Source: Mya arenaria
Taxonomy: Eukaryota; Mollusca; Bivalvia; Myida; Myidae
Direction: 5' to 3'
DNA length: 64,000 nt
NCBI RefSeq assembly: GCF_026914265.1
Contig: NC_069136.1
Span: 21,822,051-21,886,050, forward strand
Within the stretch, counting starts at the first letter, position 1. Each line of letters opens with the position of its first letter. Below are positions 22,284-35,058 of this stretch, in pieces. The notes below the pieces were generated by a model. It did not search any database. It was given only the letters and a program-made list of their open reading frames with translations, and was not told where the DNA came from. A program made the translations under genes and the position numbers.

Positions 22284-25200
22284 GCTATAGGAGCGGTGGC
22301 TTTACCCCTGCTTTACCGGTGGGCTATGAAAGGTATACCGTAAGGTGCAAGGGTATGTGGCTTTACCCCTGCTTTACCGGTGGGCTATGAAAGGTATACC
22401 GTAAGGTGCAAGGGTATGTGGCTTTACCCCTGCTTTACCGGTGGGCTATGAAAGGTATACCGTAAGGTGCAAGGGTATGTGGCTTTACCCCTGCTTTACC
22501 AAAATACTATGAAAGGTTGACCATATGTTGCAAGGCTAAGTGGCTTTGCCCCTGCTTTACCAAAATACTATGAAAGGTTGACCATATGTTGCAAGGCTAA
22601 GTGGCTTCACATATGCTTTACTAGTGAGCTACGAAAGGTTTACCATATGCTGCAAGGCTTAGTGCCTTTACCAATCCTTTACCAGTGGGCTATGAAAGGT
22701 TAACCATATGTTGCAAGGCTAAGTGCCTTAACCAATCCTTTACCAGTGGGCTATGAAAGGTTAATCATATGCTGCAAGGCTAAGTGCCTTAACCAATCCT
22801 TTACCAGTGGGCTATGAAAGGTTAATCATATGTTGCAAGGCTAAGTGCCTTAACCAATCCTTTACCAGTGGGCTATGAAAGGTTAATCATATGCTGCAAG
22901 GCTAAGTGCCTTTACCAATCCTTTACCAGTGGGCTATGAAAGGTTTACCATATGCTGCAAGGCTTAGTGCCTTTACCAATCCTTTACCAGTGGGCTATGA
23001 AAGGTTAACCATATGCTGCAAGGCTAAGTGCCTTAACCAATCCTTTACCAGTGGGCTATGAAATGTTAACCATATGCTGCAAGGCTTAGTGCCTTTACCA
23101 ATCCTTTACCAGTGGGTTATGAAAGGTTAACCATATGTTGCAAGGCTAAGTGCCTTAACCAATCCTTTACCAGTGGGCTATAAAGGTTAACCATATGTTG
23201 CAAGGCTAAGTGCCTTAACCAATCCTTTACCAGTGGGTTATGAAATGTTAACTATATGCTGCAAGGCTAAGTGCCTTAACCAATCCTTGACCAGTGGGCT
23301 ATGAAAGGCTTACCATATGCTACAAGGATTGGTGGCTTTACCCCTGCTTTACCAGTGGTCTATGAAAGGTAAACCGAATGTTGCTAGAATAATTGGCTTT
23401 ACACAAGCTTTACCATTGGGATATGAAAGGTTAACCATATGACGCTAGGCTAAGTGCCTTTACAAATCCGTTACCAGTGGGCTATGAAAGGTTAACCATA
23501 TGTTTCAAGGATTAGTGGCTTTACCCCTGCTTTACCACTGGGCTATGAAAGGTTAACCATATCCTGCAAGGCTAAGTGCCTTTACCAGTTGGCTATGGAA
23601 GGTTAACCATATGTTGCAAGGATAAGTGGCTTTACCACTGGGCTATGAAAGGTTAACCATATGCTGCAAGGCTAAGTGCCTTTACCAATCCTTTACCAGT
23701 GGGCTATGAAAGGTTAACCATATGTTGCAAGGCTAAGTGCCTTTACCAATCCTTTACCAGTGGGCTATGAAAGGCTAATCATATGCTGCAAGGCTAAGTG
23801 CCTTTACCAATCCTTAACCAGTGGGCTATGAAAGGTTAACCATATGCTGCAAGGCTAAGTGCCTTTCCCAGTGGGCTATGGAAGGTTAACCATATGTTGC
23901 AAGGATAAATGCCTTTACCACTGGGCTATGAAAGGTTAACCATATGCTGCAAGGCTAAGTGCCTTTACCAATCCTTTACCACTGGGCTATGAAAGGTTAA
24001 CCATATGTTGCAAGGCTAAGTGCCTTTACCAATCCTCTACCAGTGGGCTATGAAAGGCTAATCATATGCTGCAAGGCTAAGTGCCTTTAGCAATCCTTTA
24101 CCAGTAGGCTATGAAAGGTTAACCATATGTTGCAAGGATAAGTGGCTTTACCACTGGGCTATGAAAGGTTAACCATATGTTGCAAGGCTAAGTGCCTTAA
24201 CCAATCCTTAACCAGTGGGCTATGAAAGGTAAACCATATGTTGCAAGGCTAAGTGCCTCTACCAATCCTTTACCAGTGGGCTATGGAAGGTTAACCATAT
24301 GTTGCAAGGTTAAGTGCCTTTAACAATCCTTTACCAGTGGGCTATGAAAGGTTGACCATATGTTGCAAGGCTAAGTGCCTTTAACAATCCTTTACCACCG
24401 GGCTATGGAAGGTTAACCATATGTTGCAAGGCTAAGTGCCTTTACCAATCCTCTACCAGTGGGCTATGAAAGGCTAATCATATGCTGCAAGGCTAAGTGC
24501 CTTTAACAATCCTTTACCACCGGGCTATGAAAGGTTAACCATATGTTGCAAGGCTAAGTGCCTTTACCAATCCTCTACCAGTGGGCTATGAAAGGCTAAT
24601 CATATGCTGCAAGGCTAAGTGCCTTTAACAATCCTTTACCACCGGGCTATGAAAGGTTAACCATATGTTGCAAGGCTAAGTGCCTTTACCAATCCTCTAC
24701 CAGTGGGCTATGGAAGGTTAACCATATGTTGCAAGGCTAAGTGCCTTTACCAATCCTCTACCAGTGGGCTATGAAAGGCTAATCATATGCTGCAAGGCTA
24801 AGTGCCTTTAACAATCCTTTACCACCGGGCTATGAAAGGTTAACCATATGTTGCAAGGTTAAGTGCCTTTACCAATCCTTTACCAGTGGGCTATGAAAGG
24901 CTAATCATATGCTGCAAGGCTAAGTGCCTTTACCAGTTGGCTATGGAAGGTTAACCATATGTTGCAAGGATAAGTGGCTTTACCAGTGGGCTATGGAAGG
25001 TTAACCATATGTTGCAAGGATAAGTGCCTTTACCACTGGGCTATGAAAGGTTAACCATATGCTGCAAGGCTAAGTGCCTTTACCAATCCTTTACCACTGG
25101 GCTATGAAAGGTTAACCATATGTTGCAAGGCTAGGTGCCTTTACCAATCCTCTACCAGTGGGCTATGAAAGGTTAATCATATGCTGCAAGGCTAAGTGTC

Positions 25201-25310
25201 TTTACCAATCCTTTACCAGTAGGCTATGAAAGGTTAACCATATGCTGCATGGTTAAGTGTCTTTACCAGTGGGCTATTATAGGTTAACCATATGTTGTAA
25301 TGATTAGTGG
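22284..25310. repeat. 3-kb minisatellite array, about 61-bp unit, about 50 copies
   Basis: The unit is built from TTTACCAGTGGGCTATGAAA, GGTTAACCATATGTTGCAAG and GCTAAGTGCCTTTACCAATC. The first three units (GGTATACCGTAAGGTGCAAG) are identical to one another and differ from the rest. Many units drop the CCAATCCTTTA segment, giving about 45-bp variants that occur in a periodic pattern in the middle. No long open frame persists and no gene is present. Confidence 0.95.
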
Positions 25311-25494
25311 CTTTTATTCTAGCAGTGGAGATGAACCCGTACATTCTGTTATTTTGTTGGCCCTGATCCGAATGACTGTTAAAATTTCGGCCTTGTACCT
25401 CCTTTAGTCTCATTTGTTAAATATGCGGTCTTCTTCGTGCTATAAAGTTTGAGAGTGGAAATTACAAGTACATTAACACAATCACATTGGATTT

Positions 25495-27165
25495 TTAGCT
25501 CGACTATTCGAAGAATAAGGAGGGCTTTACCACTTGCCCCAACGTCGGCGTCCGGTTAAAGTTTTAGGGCAAGTTGGGATTTTCACTTATAACTTCAATA
25601 CTCTTCATTTAATTCATTTAATACTTCACACAATTGTTCAGGGCCATCAAATAATGAGGTTAGATAACTCCATATTATCCTTTATACAAATTATGGCGCC
25701 TGATTGACTATGGAACTTCAATTCAGTTAATACGTCACACAGTTGTTCAGGACCATCACACAATGAGGTTACATAACTACATATTATCCTTAATACAAGT
25801 TATGGCCCCTGATTGACTTAAAGACATAGGTTAAAGTTTTAGGGCAGGTTAAAGTTTTAGGGCAAGTTGGGAGTTTCACTTATAACTTCAATACCCTTCA
25901 TTCAATTCCTTTAATACTTCACACAATTGTTCAGGTCCAATATATAATGAGGTTAGATAACTCCAAAATATCCTTTATACAAATTAAGGCCCCTGATTGA
26001 CTATGCAACTTAGGTTAAAGTTTTAGGGTAGGTTGGGATATTTATTAATGACTTCTATACCCTTCATTCAATAGACGTAATACTTCACACAGTTGTTCAA
26101 GACCATCACACAATGCGGTTACATAATTCAATATTGTCCTTAATACAAGTAATGGCCCCTAATTGACTTAGAAACTTTAGTTTTAGGGCAGGTGAAAGTT
26201 TTAGGGCAAGTTTGGATTTAAATCCAAAAAAACTTATATACCCTTCATTCAATGCACTTAATACTTCGCATAATTAATGACGACCGTATTACAAAAAGGC
26301 CACATTACTCCATTTTAATCCTTAATACAAAATTATGGCCCTTGATTTTTTTTTTTTAAATTTTCCTTTTACTTTCTGTTGACAGGCACATTTTTATATT
26401 CTTAACCAGGTTTTCATGAAGGGAAAACAAGTTATTAGAATGACTGGCGTCATTGTCCGGGGGGCGTCAAAGTCACCTTTGATGGGGATAAACCCTTGGG
26501 AATGAGTTTGAGGACCCTAGGATCAAGGTCTAGGTCAAAGTTACTGTTAATTAAAAATGGTTAGTATTGAATAACTTAAGTAAGGGTCTACATATTTTGA
26601 CCAAACTTGGTATATAGGAAGAATTTATAGAGACCTTTCCTGAGATTTTGTTTTGGCCCCCGAGAGTTATGGTCTAGGTCAAGGTCACTGTTGCTAAAAA
26701 TAGAAATATGGTCAGTACTGAATAACTCAAGTAAGGGTTGGCATAGTGTTACCAAACTTGGCATATAGGACAAGTTTATGCAGAGCGTTTATTGGATTGC
26801 CTTTTGGCCCCCTAGGGTCAAGGTCACTGTTACTAAAATAGATTACTGTTTGGTACTGAATAATTTTAGTTATGGTTGACATACTGTGACCAAACTTAAT
26901 ATGTGGGAAGAGTTTATGGAGGACTTCCATGGGATTGTGTTTGTGGCCCCTAGGATCAAGGTCACTGTTACAAAAATAGAAGAAAGCAGTTGAAACTGAA
27001 TCTCTTCTGCCAATCATTAAAAACCCGGTTTTGTCATATCGCGATTCTTGTTTACTTTTTAATTTGATTTTTTTATTGCTTTTTACAGGCACATATTAAA
27101 TTGTTATTGTATTCACTTCTAAGTCAAAGCGGCGTAGTCGAGCGCGCCGTCTTACGACAGCTCTT
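25495..27165. mobile_element. 1.7-kb interspersed repeat with two internal tandem fields
   Basis: It opens AGCTCGACTATTCGAAGAAT and closes GTAGTCGAGCGCGCCGTCTT plus ACGACAGCTCTTGTTTT, the form of a dispersed bivalve repeat. Field 1 (25,560–26,260) repeats AAAGTTTTAGGGCAAGTTGG with TTAATACTTCACACAATTGT. Field 2 (26,480–27,000) repeats CTAGGATCAAGGTCACTGTT with TGACCAAACTTGG. Minus-strand open frames across field 2 are by-products of the repeat. Its superfamily is unclear. Confidence 0.6.
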
Positions 27166-27196
27166 GTTTTTTCTGGAATTCCACCTTTTGTATCAG

Positions 27197-27362
27197 ACGC
27201 TTTGAGGGTGGAAATTACAATTACGTTCACAAAATCACATTGGAATTTTTCAACTGGAATTCCAACTGATGTAATGGTATTCCATTACATCAGTTGGAAT
27301 TCCAGTTGAAAAATTCCAATGTGATTTTGTGAACGTAATTGTAATTTCCACCCTCAAAGCGT
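27197..27362. repeat. perfect hairpin: 81-bp arms, 4-nt loop
   Basis: The left arm starts ACGCTTTGAGGGTGGAAATT and the right arm is its exact reverse complement over 81 bp, with loop TATT at 27,278–27,281. The arm sequence resembles the segment at 25,440–25,495 (TTTGAGAGTGGAAATTACAA). Confidence 0.9.
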
Positions 27363-27689
27363 TTATTAATAGTCTCGGCATTCGCCTTTGTTCACAAAAG
27401 GACAAGCTTGATATCAGTCAGGTAGACGTGACATAGGATATTATTTATTTCATATGCCATATGCAATCGGATATGTCAGGTAGGTAGAATGGAATGGATA
27501 GCAATTGTATTGGGTTTTTGATTATATTTATTTACGGAGACATCAATCTCAATTGCAAATTAAAAAGAACTGATCTTGTTTTAATAATCATTGTCTTAAT
27601 TAATTTAAATTTGTGAATTGATGCCACGATCGCTACACGTAAGTATATAAGACGTTTACAAAAAGGTTTGTAATGTACATGAACAGTGT

Positions 27690-28163
27690 GCGTGATAAAT
27701 TGGGTCATAAATGCTTCATCGGAAGGCAATATTTTGCTTCGAATTGAGACTTTAAACAAAGATAGATTTACTTACTATTTCTTCGCACAGTCTATGCCGC
27801 TTACAGAACCCTGCCTTCGGTCTTTTACCAGAATTTGATTGAAAATTTAGTTTCTTTGAACACTTCGACGAACCTTTCACAAACCGTGCAGCCGCCTGAT
27901 GGAGCACTGTCCAACCATTGTTTTGTAAAACAGGTTTGTCGAAGTGTTTGAGGAATGTAATCACCTTATCCATTTCGGTAATTAAACAAAACGAGGCCCT
28001 TTAAGGGGCATAGACTGCCCTTTTTTATTTAAAATGGTGAAGCAAAACATTAGTTATCTTTGTTTTACGTTGTAGTCCAATCAATTTAGATCTGAAATGG
28101 CCGCAAATTGTTATTCGAAGCAAAATATTGCCTTCCTACGTAGCACTCATGACGTAATTTATC
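27690..28163. repeat. inverted repeats flanking an ankyrin-like exon
   Basis: ATTCGAAGCAAAATATTGCC at about 28,111–28,130 is mirrored at 27,722–27,743. Similarity continues for about 55 bp (AATTTATCAC at the far ends). The right copy ends about 20 bp before the start codon of TIR–STING gene A. Confidence 0.8.
27776..27973 (-). CDS. possible first exon of an ankyrin-repeat protein (partial)
   Basis: ATG at 27,973 opens 66 codons ending at a consensus donor (ATA|GTAAGT, 27,775). NNGWTVLHQAAARF fits the core of an ankyrin repeat; the rest is basic (KKLNFQSNSGKRPKAGFCK). It is divergent from TIR–STING gene A with 0.2 kb between the starts. No following exon was found to the left, where a hairpin and repeats lie. 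It is therefore either a truncated gene left inside the inverted repeat or the start of a gene with a long first intron. Confidence 0.4.
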
Positions 28164-28182
28164 ACTTGGTATACACATACTG

Positions 28183-29356
28183 ATGAACTGTGTTTGTAAT
28201 TTTGCAGAGCCGAACGAGAGAGAACGATACGAGTGGGATGTCTTCATCGTTCATTCTGGAGAAGATGAGGAGAAAGCCAAGGGGATTTATGATGAGCTTA
28301 GTAAACAGGGAATTCGATGCGTTGCACAGTTTTGCTCGGAGGCGTTTACTCCAGGAAAATCTGTGTTTGACAATATTGTAAAGTTGATTTCAAAATCGCA
28401 TCGCACAATTCTCTTGCTGTCAGAAAATTCGAAGAAAAGTTCCTGGATAAATCTTGAAACGATTCTTGCCATAGAACAAACACAGCATCGCGGCGGGAAT
28501 AACGATTTAGTATTGAGGATTTTGCTTGTTGACATAGATGAAAAAGACGTACCCGCACTTCGAACAGGTGTTCTTCAAAATGTCCCAGCCCTCTGCATAA
28601 GTTTCAAAGAGCAAAACTGGGTCGAGAAAGTGAAATCTAGTTTAAAAGGTAGGTAGTTTTGTTTCATTTAACATCGATGCTTAAACGTATTCAATGATTC
28701 AATGATAAAACTAGTCTCTTCCTTAAAATACACTTGAAAGAGAACTACATTCTAAATAATTATGTTTTCTTGCAGAGCGGATTGCACTTCCACAGGTGTT
28801 GCACGTCGGCAGTCTAGCCCATGGACTGGTTTTCAACCATTTTACTGGGTTCGTTACTTTCATGGTTCCCAGTAAGTATATTCAGATAATCGTATTGCTT
28901 TAACAGTCCATTTTATATGTATATGCAATGATTTTATCTGTCTGCTGTGTTGACTCTTCAGTGTATCAGTATTTCAATTGTCACAGAAAATGTCACAATA
29001 AATTCCAGGGTTAAAATTGGTAAACCTCAAATACCACATGCTTCTGCCGTATTCCTGCAAAACGCACCCGTCGCTCTCTGGGAGGGACGATGCATCTGGA
29101 ATCGAAATAGTCACTGAGAAGATTGAGGCTTTTGAAGAAGACTATCAGGGGAAAAGCCGGCCATTCCATTTGACAGTTTACACACTACAAAAAGGCGACG
29201 AGGTTCGATTTAAATATAAAAAACTGCTACTGCTACTGCTGCTGCTGTTGCTACTACTACCACCACCACTATCACCACCACCTCCAACACCACTACCACC
29301 ACCAACACCACTACTTCTACTTCCACCACTAATAATTATACGATATAATTAAAATA

Positions 29357-29449
<93 letters not shown>

Positions 29450-32400
29450 GATAATCATCATAAAATAATAATAACTGAAACCTTCTCAAACTCTTTTTAT
29501 TTGTAACTACATTAGAAGAATATCCTTTAGTTATTCAACATTGGAAAACACACACTATGTCCATTTTTTTAGAAATACCGATTTTTCGCCGATATGCCCA
29601 ATGTTCTGACTGCTATATACGAGTTGAGAGAGCGAAGCCTGATGTCTGGTGTCGACAGTCGCCTCCAATTGGACCGATTTTACTACACCTATAACAAGGT
29701 GTTCAACCATTCCAAGAACAAAGATTATAACGAGACGATTGTTATGCTTAAATATGACGGTATGTCTAAAACTACGTATTTTCTTATCTGTATTAACATT
29801 CCCGCTTTTACATTTTCTTATTCGTGTACCCACTAACAACCCCGTTATTAATTTTATGTATTTGTATCCCGCTAAAAGCCGATACCAAAATGGTCTTATC
29901 TGTATTCCCGTAAACATCCCAGTTCCTAAGTGTTTTACATGTAAACTTTTCTCGTTCCTAGACCTACCTGTATCCCCGCTAACCACATTGTTCATAATTT
30001 ATTTTCCTCTGTTCCCGCTTGCATACCAGTTCGTTATTGTCTTATTCATATTCCCTGTTAAAAACTCTTTCTTAATGATCTTACATAATTATATTCCCGC
30101 TAACATCCCTATTCCTAATTGTCTTACCTGTGGTCCTGCTTTCAGAATTTTGTATTTCGCATGTTTACGAAAAAACCTTTAAACACGTTTTATTAACATT
30201 TTACTATATAACATTTGTCTATAATGGTTAAGTTATAGTATATTTCAATATGGTCCACAAAGTAAAATACTGTTTACAGAAGTATTGTTTAATATCAGAA
30301 TTGGCTACTTTTTTTTGAAAAAGAGCTACATTTTTTTCCGGTATGCCAGTTTTGTTTAATAAATATAACCGGTGATTTCTATTCCAAAAGCTCGAAATTA
30401 AGTATAGTTTAACGCTAATCTGATTCTTTATATGTATTTATATTAAGCGGACACTGTACAATAATTATAATACCATGCCAATGTAAACTGTATTCAGGGT
30501 CAACTCAATATAGCCTAAAATATCCTGTTTAACGCATACGGATCCAGGCCCAACACTTAAACGAGTGAAGCTCAACGTCATAGGACAACAAACACACCCA
30601 TTACAAAGATTTCAAAATCGTCATCGTTCAATGTTCTTTTTATCGCCTAAATAGCCTTTCCAATAGAACCTTAGTATGAACTCTCTGATGATAGGGGTCA
30701 AACCAGTTTGCCATTCGGAACTCCTCGGCCATTTTATCGAAAACAACCTCGGATGTATTTGGACGGTTTACATACTCGAAAAGTGGTACGTTTAAGTCCG
30801 CTGCAAGTAGATCGCGTAGTAATTTTATTTAGCAGTTAAACTTTGTGACTTAACTCATGGGATTCTTAATTATGTTTGCAATAATACAATTCAATGGCAA
30901 TCAATTTCGACTTAGATCAATAAATACAACTCTAAAACACTACATTTAATTTATGATATAATTCAAAATTTTACGAACTACTTCAACTGATGTACGTGCA
31001 TACATCCGAGGTTGTTTTTGAAAAAAATGGCCGAGGAGTTCCGAATGACCAGTTTGCGAGCCATTAACCATATACCGGTCCCAGCAGTTTCCAACAAAGC
31101 ATAAAGTGCATACGGGCACAAGTCAAAACGTCTCAAACAGGAAGCACAAAAAATAACAGAACAACAACAACAAAATACGTGTCGTTCCATGTATTCCACC
31201 TAAGGATGGCCAATGTTCGCTTGAGGCTTAAACCGATTTAATTATAGTAAACTTAACGAGTAAGCTCTATTTTTTGTGTATGAACTGTTTTTAGATCAAA
31301 AGAGGACCTACTACCAAGAACTTTACGATGCCCTCAAAGCAAGCGCAACTGCTGCAAAGGAGAGTCCAACTTCTGGTCAACATAAAGAAACCGTGATATA
31401 TAAGAGGGACGAGGTAAACACAAGTTTTGTGTGTTTTTGTTCCAGAAAGCTTTTTAATATGCAGTTTAAAGGCGTCCCTATCTTTTGTGGAAGCATAAGA
31501 AGTTATAGTAAAATGACAGATTTTTTATCCCGATAGAGATGAAACTTCTGTTAAATTTAAATTATACATTTAATGAAGGGATAAACTATTATTGAGCTTT
31601 GTTTTGTTTATTAGAAGTGCATTATGTGGTTAACTCTTTTGTAATGACCCTTATGTAATACAAAACAACACAATCATAGAATATAAATTGTTCGTATAGG
31701 TCGAGAGCTCAGGTGCCGATCGTGCCTCAGCACCAGAAGTTGTTATCATATGCACAGAAAACGAAAAACTTGATAGAGAACTTGGAGGAGATATCCAGAC
31801 ATTTTTGGAGAATAAACAAGTCCGCGTTTCTGCGTATGCTGGGGATGTTGGTAACGAAACTGTCGAATGGTACATTGTGATTCTCTCGAAGGAATCACTT
31901 AGAGACGAGCTCGTCTCGAAACAATGCCATGACATTTTAGCTGACAGCATTGATCGGAATGAAGTTCGATTGGTGATTGTGCTTCGAGAACTAAACACCA
32001 ACGAGGTACCGGAAACAATCAATTGGGTGACACTACTGAACGCCAGTGAGCCAACGTACCTGCAGAATATTTTAAACACAGTCAAAGGTAATAAATCAAC
32101 ATGTATTGTAGCTGTTTGCTTATAGATGTTTTTTTTTTCATTTTGCTAAAAACAGACAGTTATTCTCGAATTAAAATCTGATAGTTATTCACCATTAAAT
32201 CTGTGTTTAATCCGGCGTTTTTAAAATATTGCCAGTCGTCACACACATGATGCAACTGTCTTGGTCTCTAGGATTGGATAATGCAGCCACGAGTTTATTT
32301 TTCTTAACGATTTACCATAATATCATTGTCTTGACTTATCGACGACTCGCGGCTTGTCAATATCGCATATCGTATGCCCATTTTTCTTTGTTCTAAAGGC

Positions 32401-35058
32401 GGAAAGATCGAGATGGAGCATCGACTACCCGCGGGTGATGTGGCCACCGGGCTGACGTCGGGCTACCTGACCAACTACTTGCGTCACACCCTGTTCCTAC
32501 GCTCACCACGGGATGAGGGACACCTTGGTAATATTGAGAGTTTTAATCCGTACATGTCCTATCATATACAACACAGACATTTGTAGGTTCAGGAATATTG
32601 TATTGAAAAGCGGAATGCATTTAGTCTTGATATGCAAAAATAATAATATAATAAAACAAAATAATCGTACATTCTTGAATAAATACCTAACAGTTGGACC
32701 ATTCTCCAAAGCCATACTACACTCATTCTGCAGTCTAGCTAGCACCGTGCTAAATACTAGTAATTTACGTAAACATCTAACGGATTGAAATGTAAATGTA
32801 CATTAAACATACCATTTTTAAACCTGTTGGATAACGGTAAAAATACGTCAATGTGGTAGTAGAATAATTGAACACATGAAAATGATAAAATGAAGGAAAT
32901 TACATACTCAGAAAATATATGTCTTATGTATTTCATGCAGATTTACGCGAAAGAATGTTCAAATTTATGAGAGAGAACAAAATAACTTGTGGTCTTATCC
33001 CAAAGATGTTCGTGATTTGCAACAAATCTTGCACAATTGACCAGAAGGTGGCGGAGACTGCTATGAAAGGGTATGTTGTCACATTTTTATAAGTAAATCA
33101 TATTGAACACTCGGGTTGATTGAGGCATTCGGAGCTCCTCGGCAATTTTTTTCGAAAACAACCTCGGATGTATTTGGTCGGTTTACATACTCAAATAATG
33201 GCACGTTTAAGTCCGCTGCAAGTAGATCGCATAGTAATTTTATTAAGCAGTTAAAGTTTATAACTTAACTCTTGGGAATCTTAATTATGTTTGCAATAAT
33301 ACTCTTCACTGGCAATCAATTTAAACTTAGATCAATAAAAACAACTCTAAAACACTATATTTAATAAATGATAGATATAATTAAAAAAAATTACGAACTA
33401 TTTTAACTGATGTACATCCGAGGTTGTTTTCGATAAAAATGACCGAGGAGTTCCGAATGTGATTGACGTTTTTCATAGACAGTAACGACTTTATCGGTAA
33501 TTGACCGATTTTTCAGAACATTTATCAAGTTAACAACGTTGATTTTGTATCGTTGTTAACTTTAAAAGGTGAACTGTTTTGTGATGTGCTCATATATTTA
33601 AATTTAACTGGTGCCACTGAAATAGCTATATCAAATAATTTTTAGAAATACTGCAAGCCACAAATGTAAATGCGAAAGTTTCAGAACAATACAAATAATA
33701 AAGTTATTTAATATATGATAGTGTTATTTACTTACTACTTATTTTCATCGACCCGTTGTATTTCAAGGATATATGTTTTCATTTTTTAATTCTCTATATA
33801 CAAAAGAAAAAGAACGGTTTTCCCGCACAACACTAAAAGCGATTTAAACATGTGCGCGCGCATACTTTTAAAAGTGTCATGCGGTAACCATAGTTATTTT
33901 GGGTTATTGGTGAGAGGTTATTTTTGTTTCAAAGGTTGTCATTGGATGACAAGAGAAAGGTGGAATCATTTGGTGAACTGCGTCTCCCACCCGTGTATCT
34001 ATCATCTGGGGCGCAGCAGAGAAGGCCGTTGTATCTAATACCTTTTAGGTATACAAACTCGGAAACGGGCAAAGTAAGGCTTTTTGTATTGTATACGATG
34101 TAGTTTACGGTACAGACAATTTAGTCAGTATTCATAAAAATTGCTTTCAACAAAAACATGTTTGTTTTTTTCCTTATTTGTACTTCCTTTCAAATAAAAA
34201 AAGCAGAATGTTTGTTGTTTTTTTTTAAATATTGATCAAAATATGTTTCTCTTTTATGTGAAAAATCGTTCGGAAATATAATTGAAAACCTTATTTCTAC
34301 TCTTTCAGGAGTTTTGTTTCATCGCGGAATATTGCACTCCACTGCGAACTCTATATAAGATGGCGAACGACCTTCCCCTTGCTGGTCTCCACAAACATGA
34401 GATGTACGCGCAGATGGAGCGATTTGTGAGCCTCTTCCAGGAATTTACACATACTCCTAGAGTAAAGGATACAATCGGGGACTTCACAGACGTCGTGCAG
34501 TTGGTCATCCATGATGGTAGTTTTTTAATTGGACATTATTGTTTCTCTTTCAAGGCGCCCCATTTTGCTTCTTCACCTCACTGATTAAAATAAACTTAAC
34601 AAAACGTGCTTGTTGATCAGATTAACATGCACGATCAAAACGCCATTTTGTATTGATAGAAGCAGTCAATATGGACCGCCTCAAAAGTGGCATCGAGAAG
34701 TTCATTTCAACACACGATTTGCGTACAGACACATAAAAAAATAAGAGCGAAATTTTGGCACTTTCATAACTCGGGAATTTGTGGCCACCGGCATCATTTA
34801 TTGAGAACCCCCCCCCCCCCCATTTATAATGGTTATTTTTTTATCTGTTCACAAATCGTATTAGTTTTTATCAATTATTTTAAATGGGTTACACAAAAGA
34901 GTGCATTTACATTGAAAACAATCGTTTTAATCAACCTATATTATGTCAAGTAAAAACATTTTGTACAATTTGTTTCAGATGTCGGCGGGCAAACGTTAAT
35001 GGACGCCTTGGAGGACGCCTTCTCGTCAGTTAATCCAAAGGACATGCTCCAAGTGTAA
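28183..35058 (+). CDS. TIR–STING–TIR–STING protein, gene A (11 exons)
   Basis: Exons: 28,183–28,648; 28,776–28,871; 29,009–29,202; 29,573–29,759; 31,295–31,413; 31,700–32,087; 32,399–32,527; 32,941–33,070; 33,935–34,073; 34,309–34,516; 34,979–35,058. All junctions are GT–AG and all phases agree, giving 711 aa. TIR1 (about 16–150) has YEWDVFIVHSGEDEE and WINLE (Glu92). STING1 (about 156–314) has LAHGLVFNHFTGF and SRPFHLTVY, but FFADMP where human STING has EYATP. A basic linker (315–354) leads to TIR2 (about 355–483; VRVSAYAG, no WxxxE). STING2 (484–711) has DVATGLTSGYLTNYL, Arg600 and EYCTPLRTLYKM. There is no transmembrane segment. By family knowledge STING binds cyclic dinucleotides and TIR can cleave NAD or signal; the actual ligand is unknown. 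The 5' end is uncertain: TTTGCAG before codon 9 could be an acceptor for an upstream exon. Confidence 0.9.
29212..29465. repeat. CTG / CCA / AAT–ATT microsatellites in gene A intron 3
   Basis: CTACTGCTACTGCTGCTG, then CCACCACCACT units, then (AAT)n followed by (ATT)n meeting at a palindromic centre near 29,405. They fill most of an intron that gene B does not have. Confidence 0.9.
30702..31057. mobile_element. Mutator-like MITE family M1, copy 1, 10-bp target duplication
   Basis: CATTCGGAACTCCTCGGCCA at 30,712 and its reverse complement end at 31,047. ACCAGTTTGC is repeated exactly on both sides. It lies in gene A intron 4, between the STING1 and linker exons. About 336 bp, no coding potential. 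Confidence 0.88.
33117..33468. mobile_element. Mutator-like MITE family M1, copy 2
   Basis: Bases 33,126–33,459 carry the same ends. Flanks are TGATTGAGG and TGATTGACG (8 of 9 match). It lies in gene A intron 8, 55 bp after the exon that ends at 33,070. Confidence 0.85.

Noticed and set aside
22284-25310. CRISPR-like array
   Set aside because: Adjacent repeats without spacers, 61-bp units, in a eukaryotic genome: a minisatellite.
26588-27092. Minus-strand frames with SNSDLDPRG repeats
   Set aside because: Translation of AGGTCA-rich tandem repeat units, not a gene.
29017-29352. Leu/Pro-rich protein continuing past the gene A exon 3
   Set aside because: It reads through the donor into CTG and CCA microsatellites. 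The paralogue alignment shows that the exon ends at 29,202.
29649-30182. 177-codon plus-strand frame overlapping the STING1 exon
   Set aside because: Different frame from the real exon, runs through its donor into intron repeats. No domain.
28183-35058. Two separate adjacent TIR–STING genes instead of one double gene
   Set aside because: The linker exon and second half continue in matching phase, there is no stop or polyadenylation context between halves, and gene B has the same continuity. Only RNA can settle it fully.
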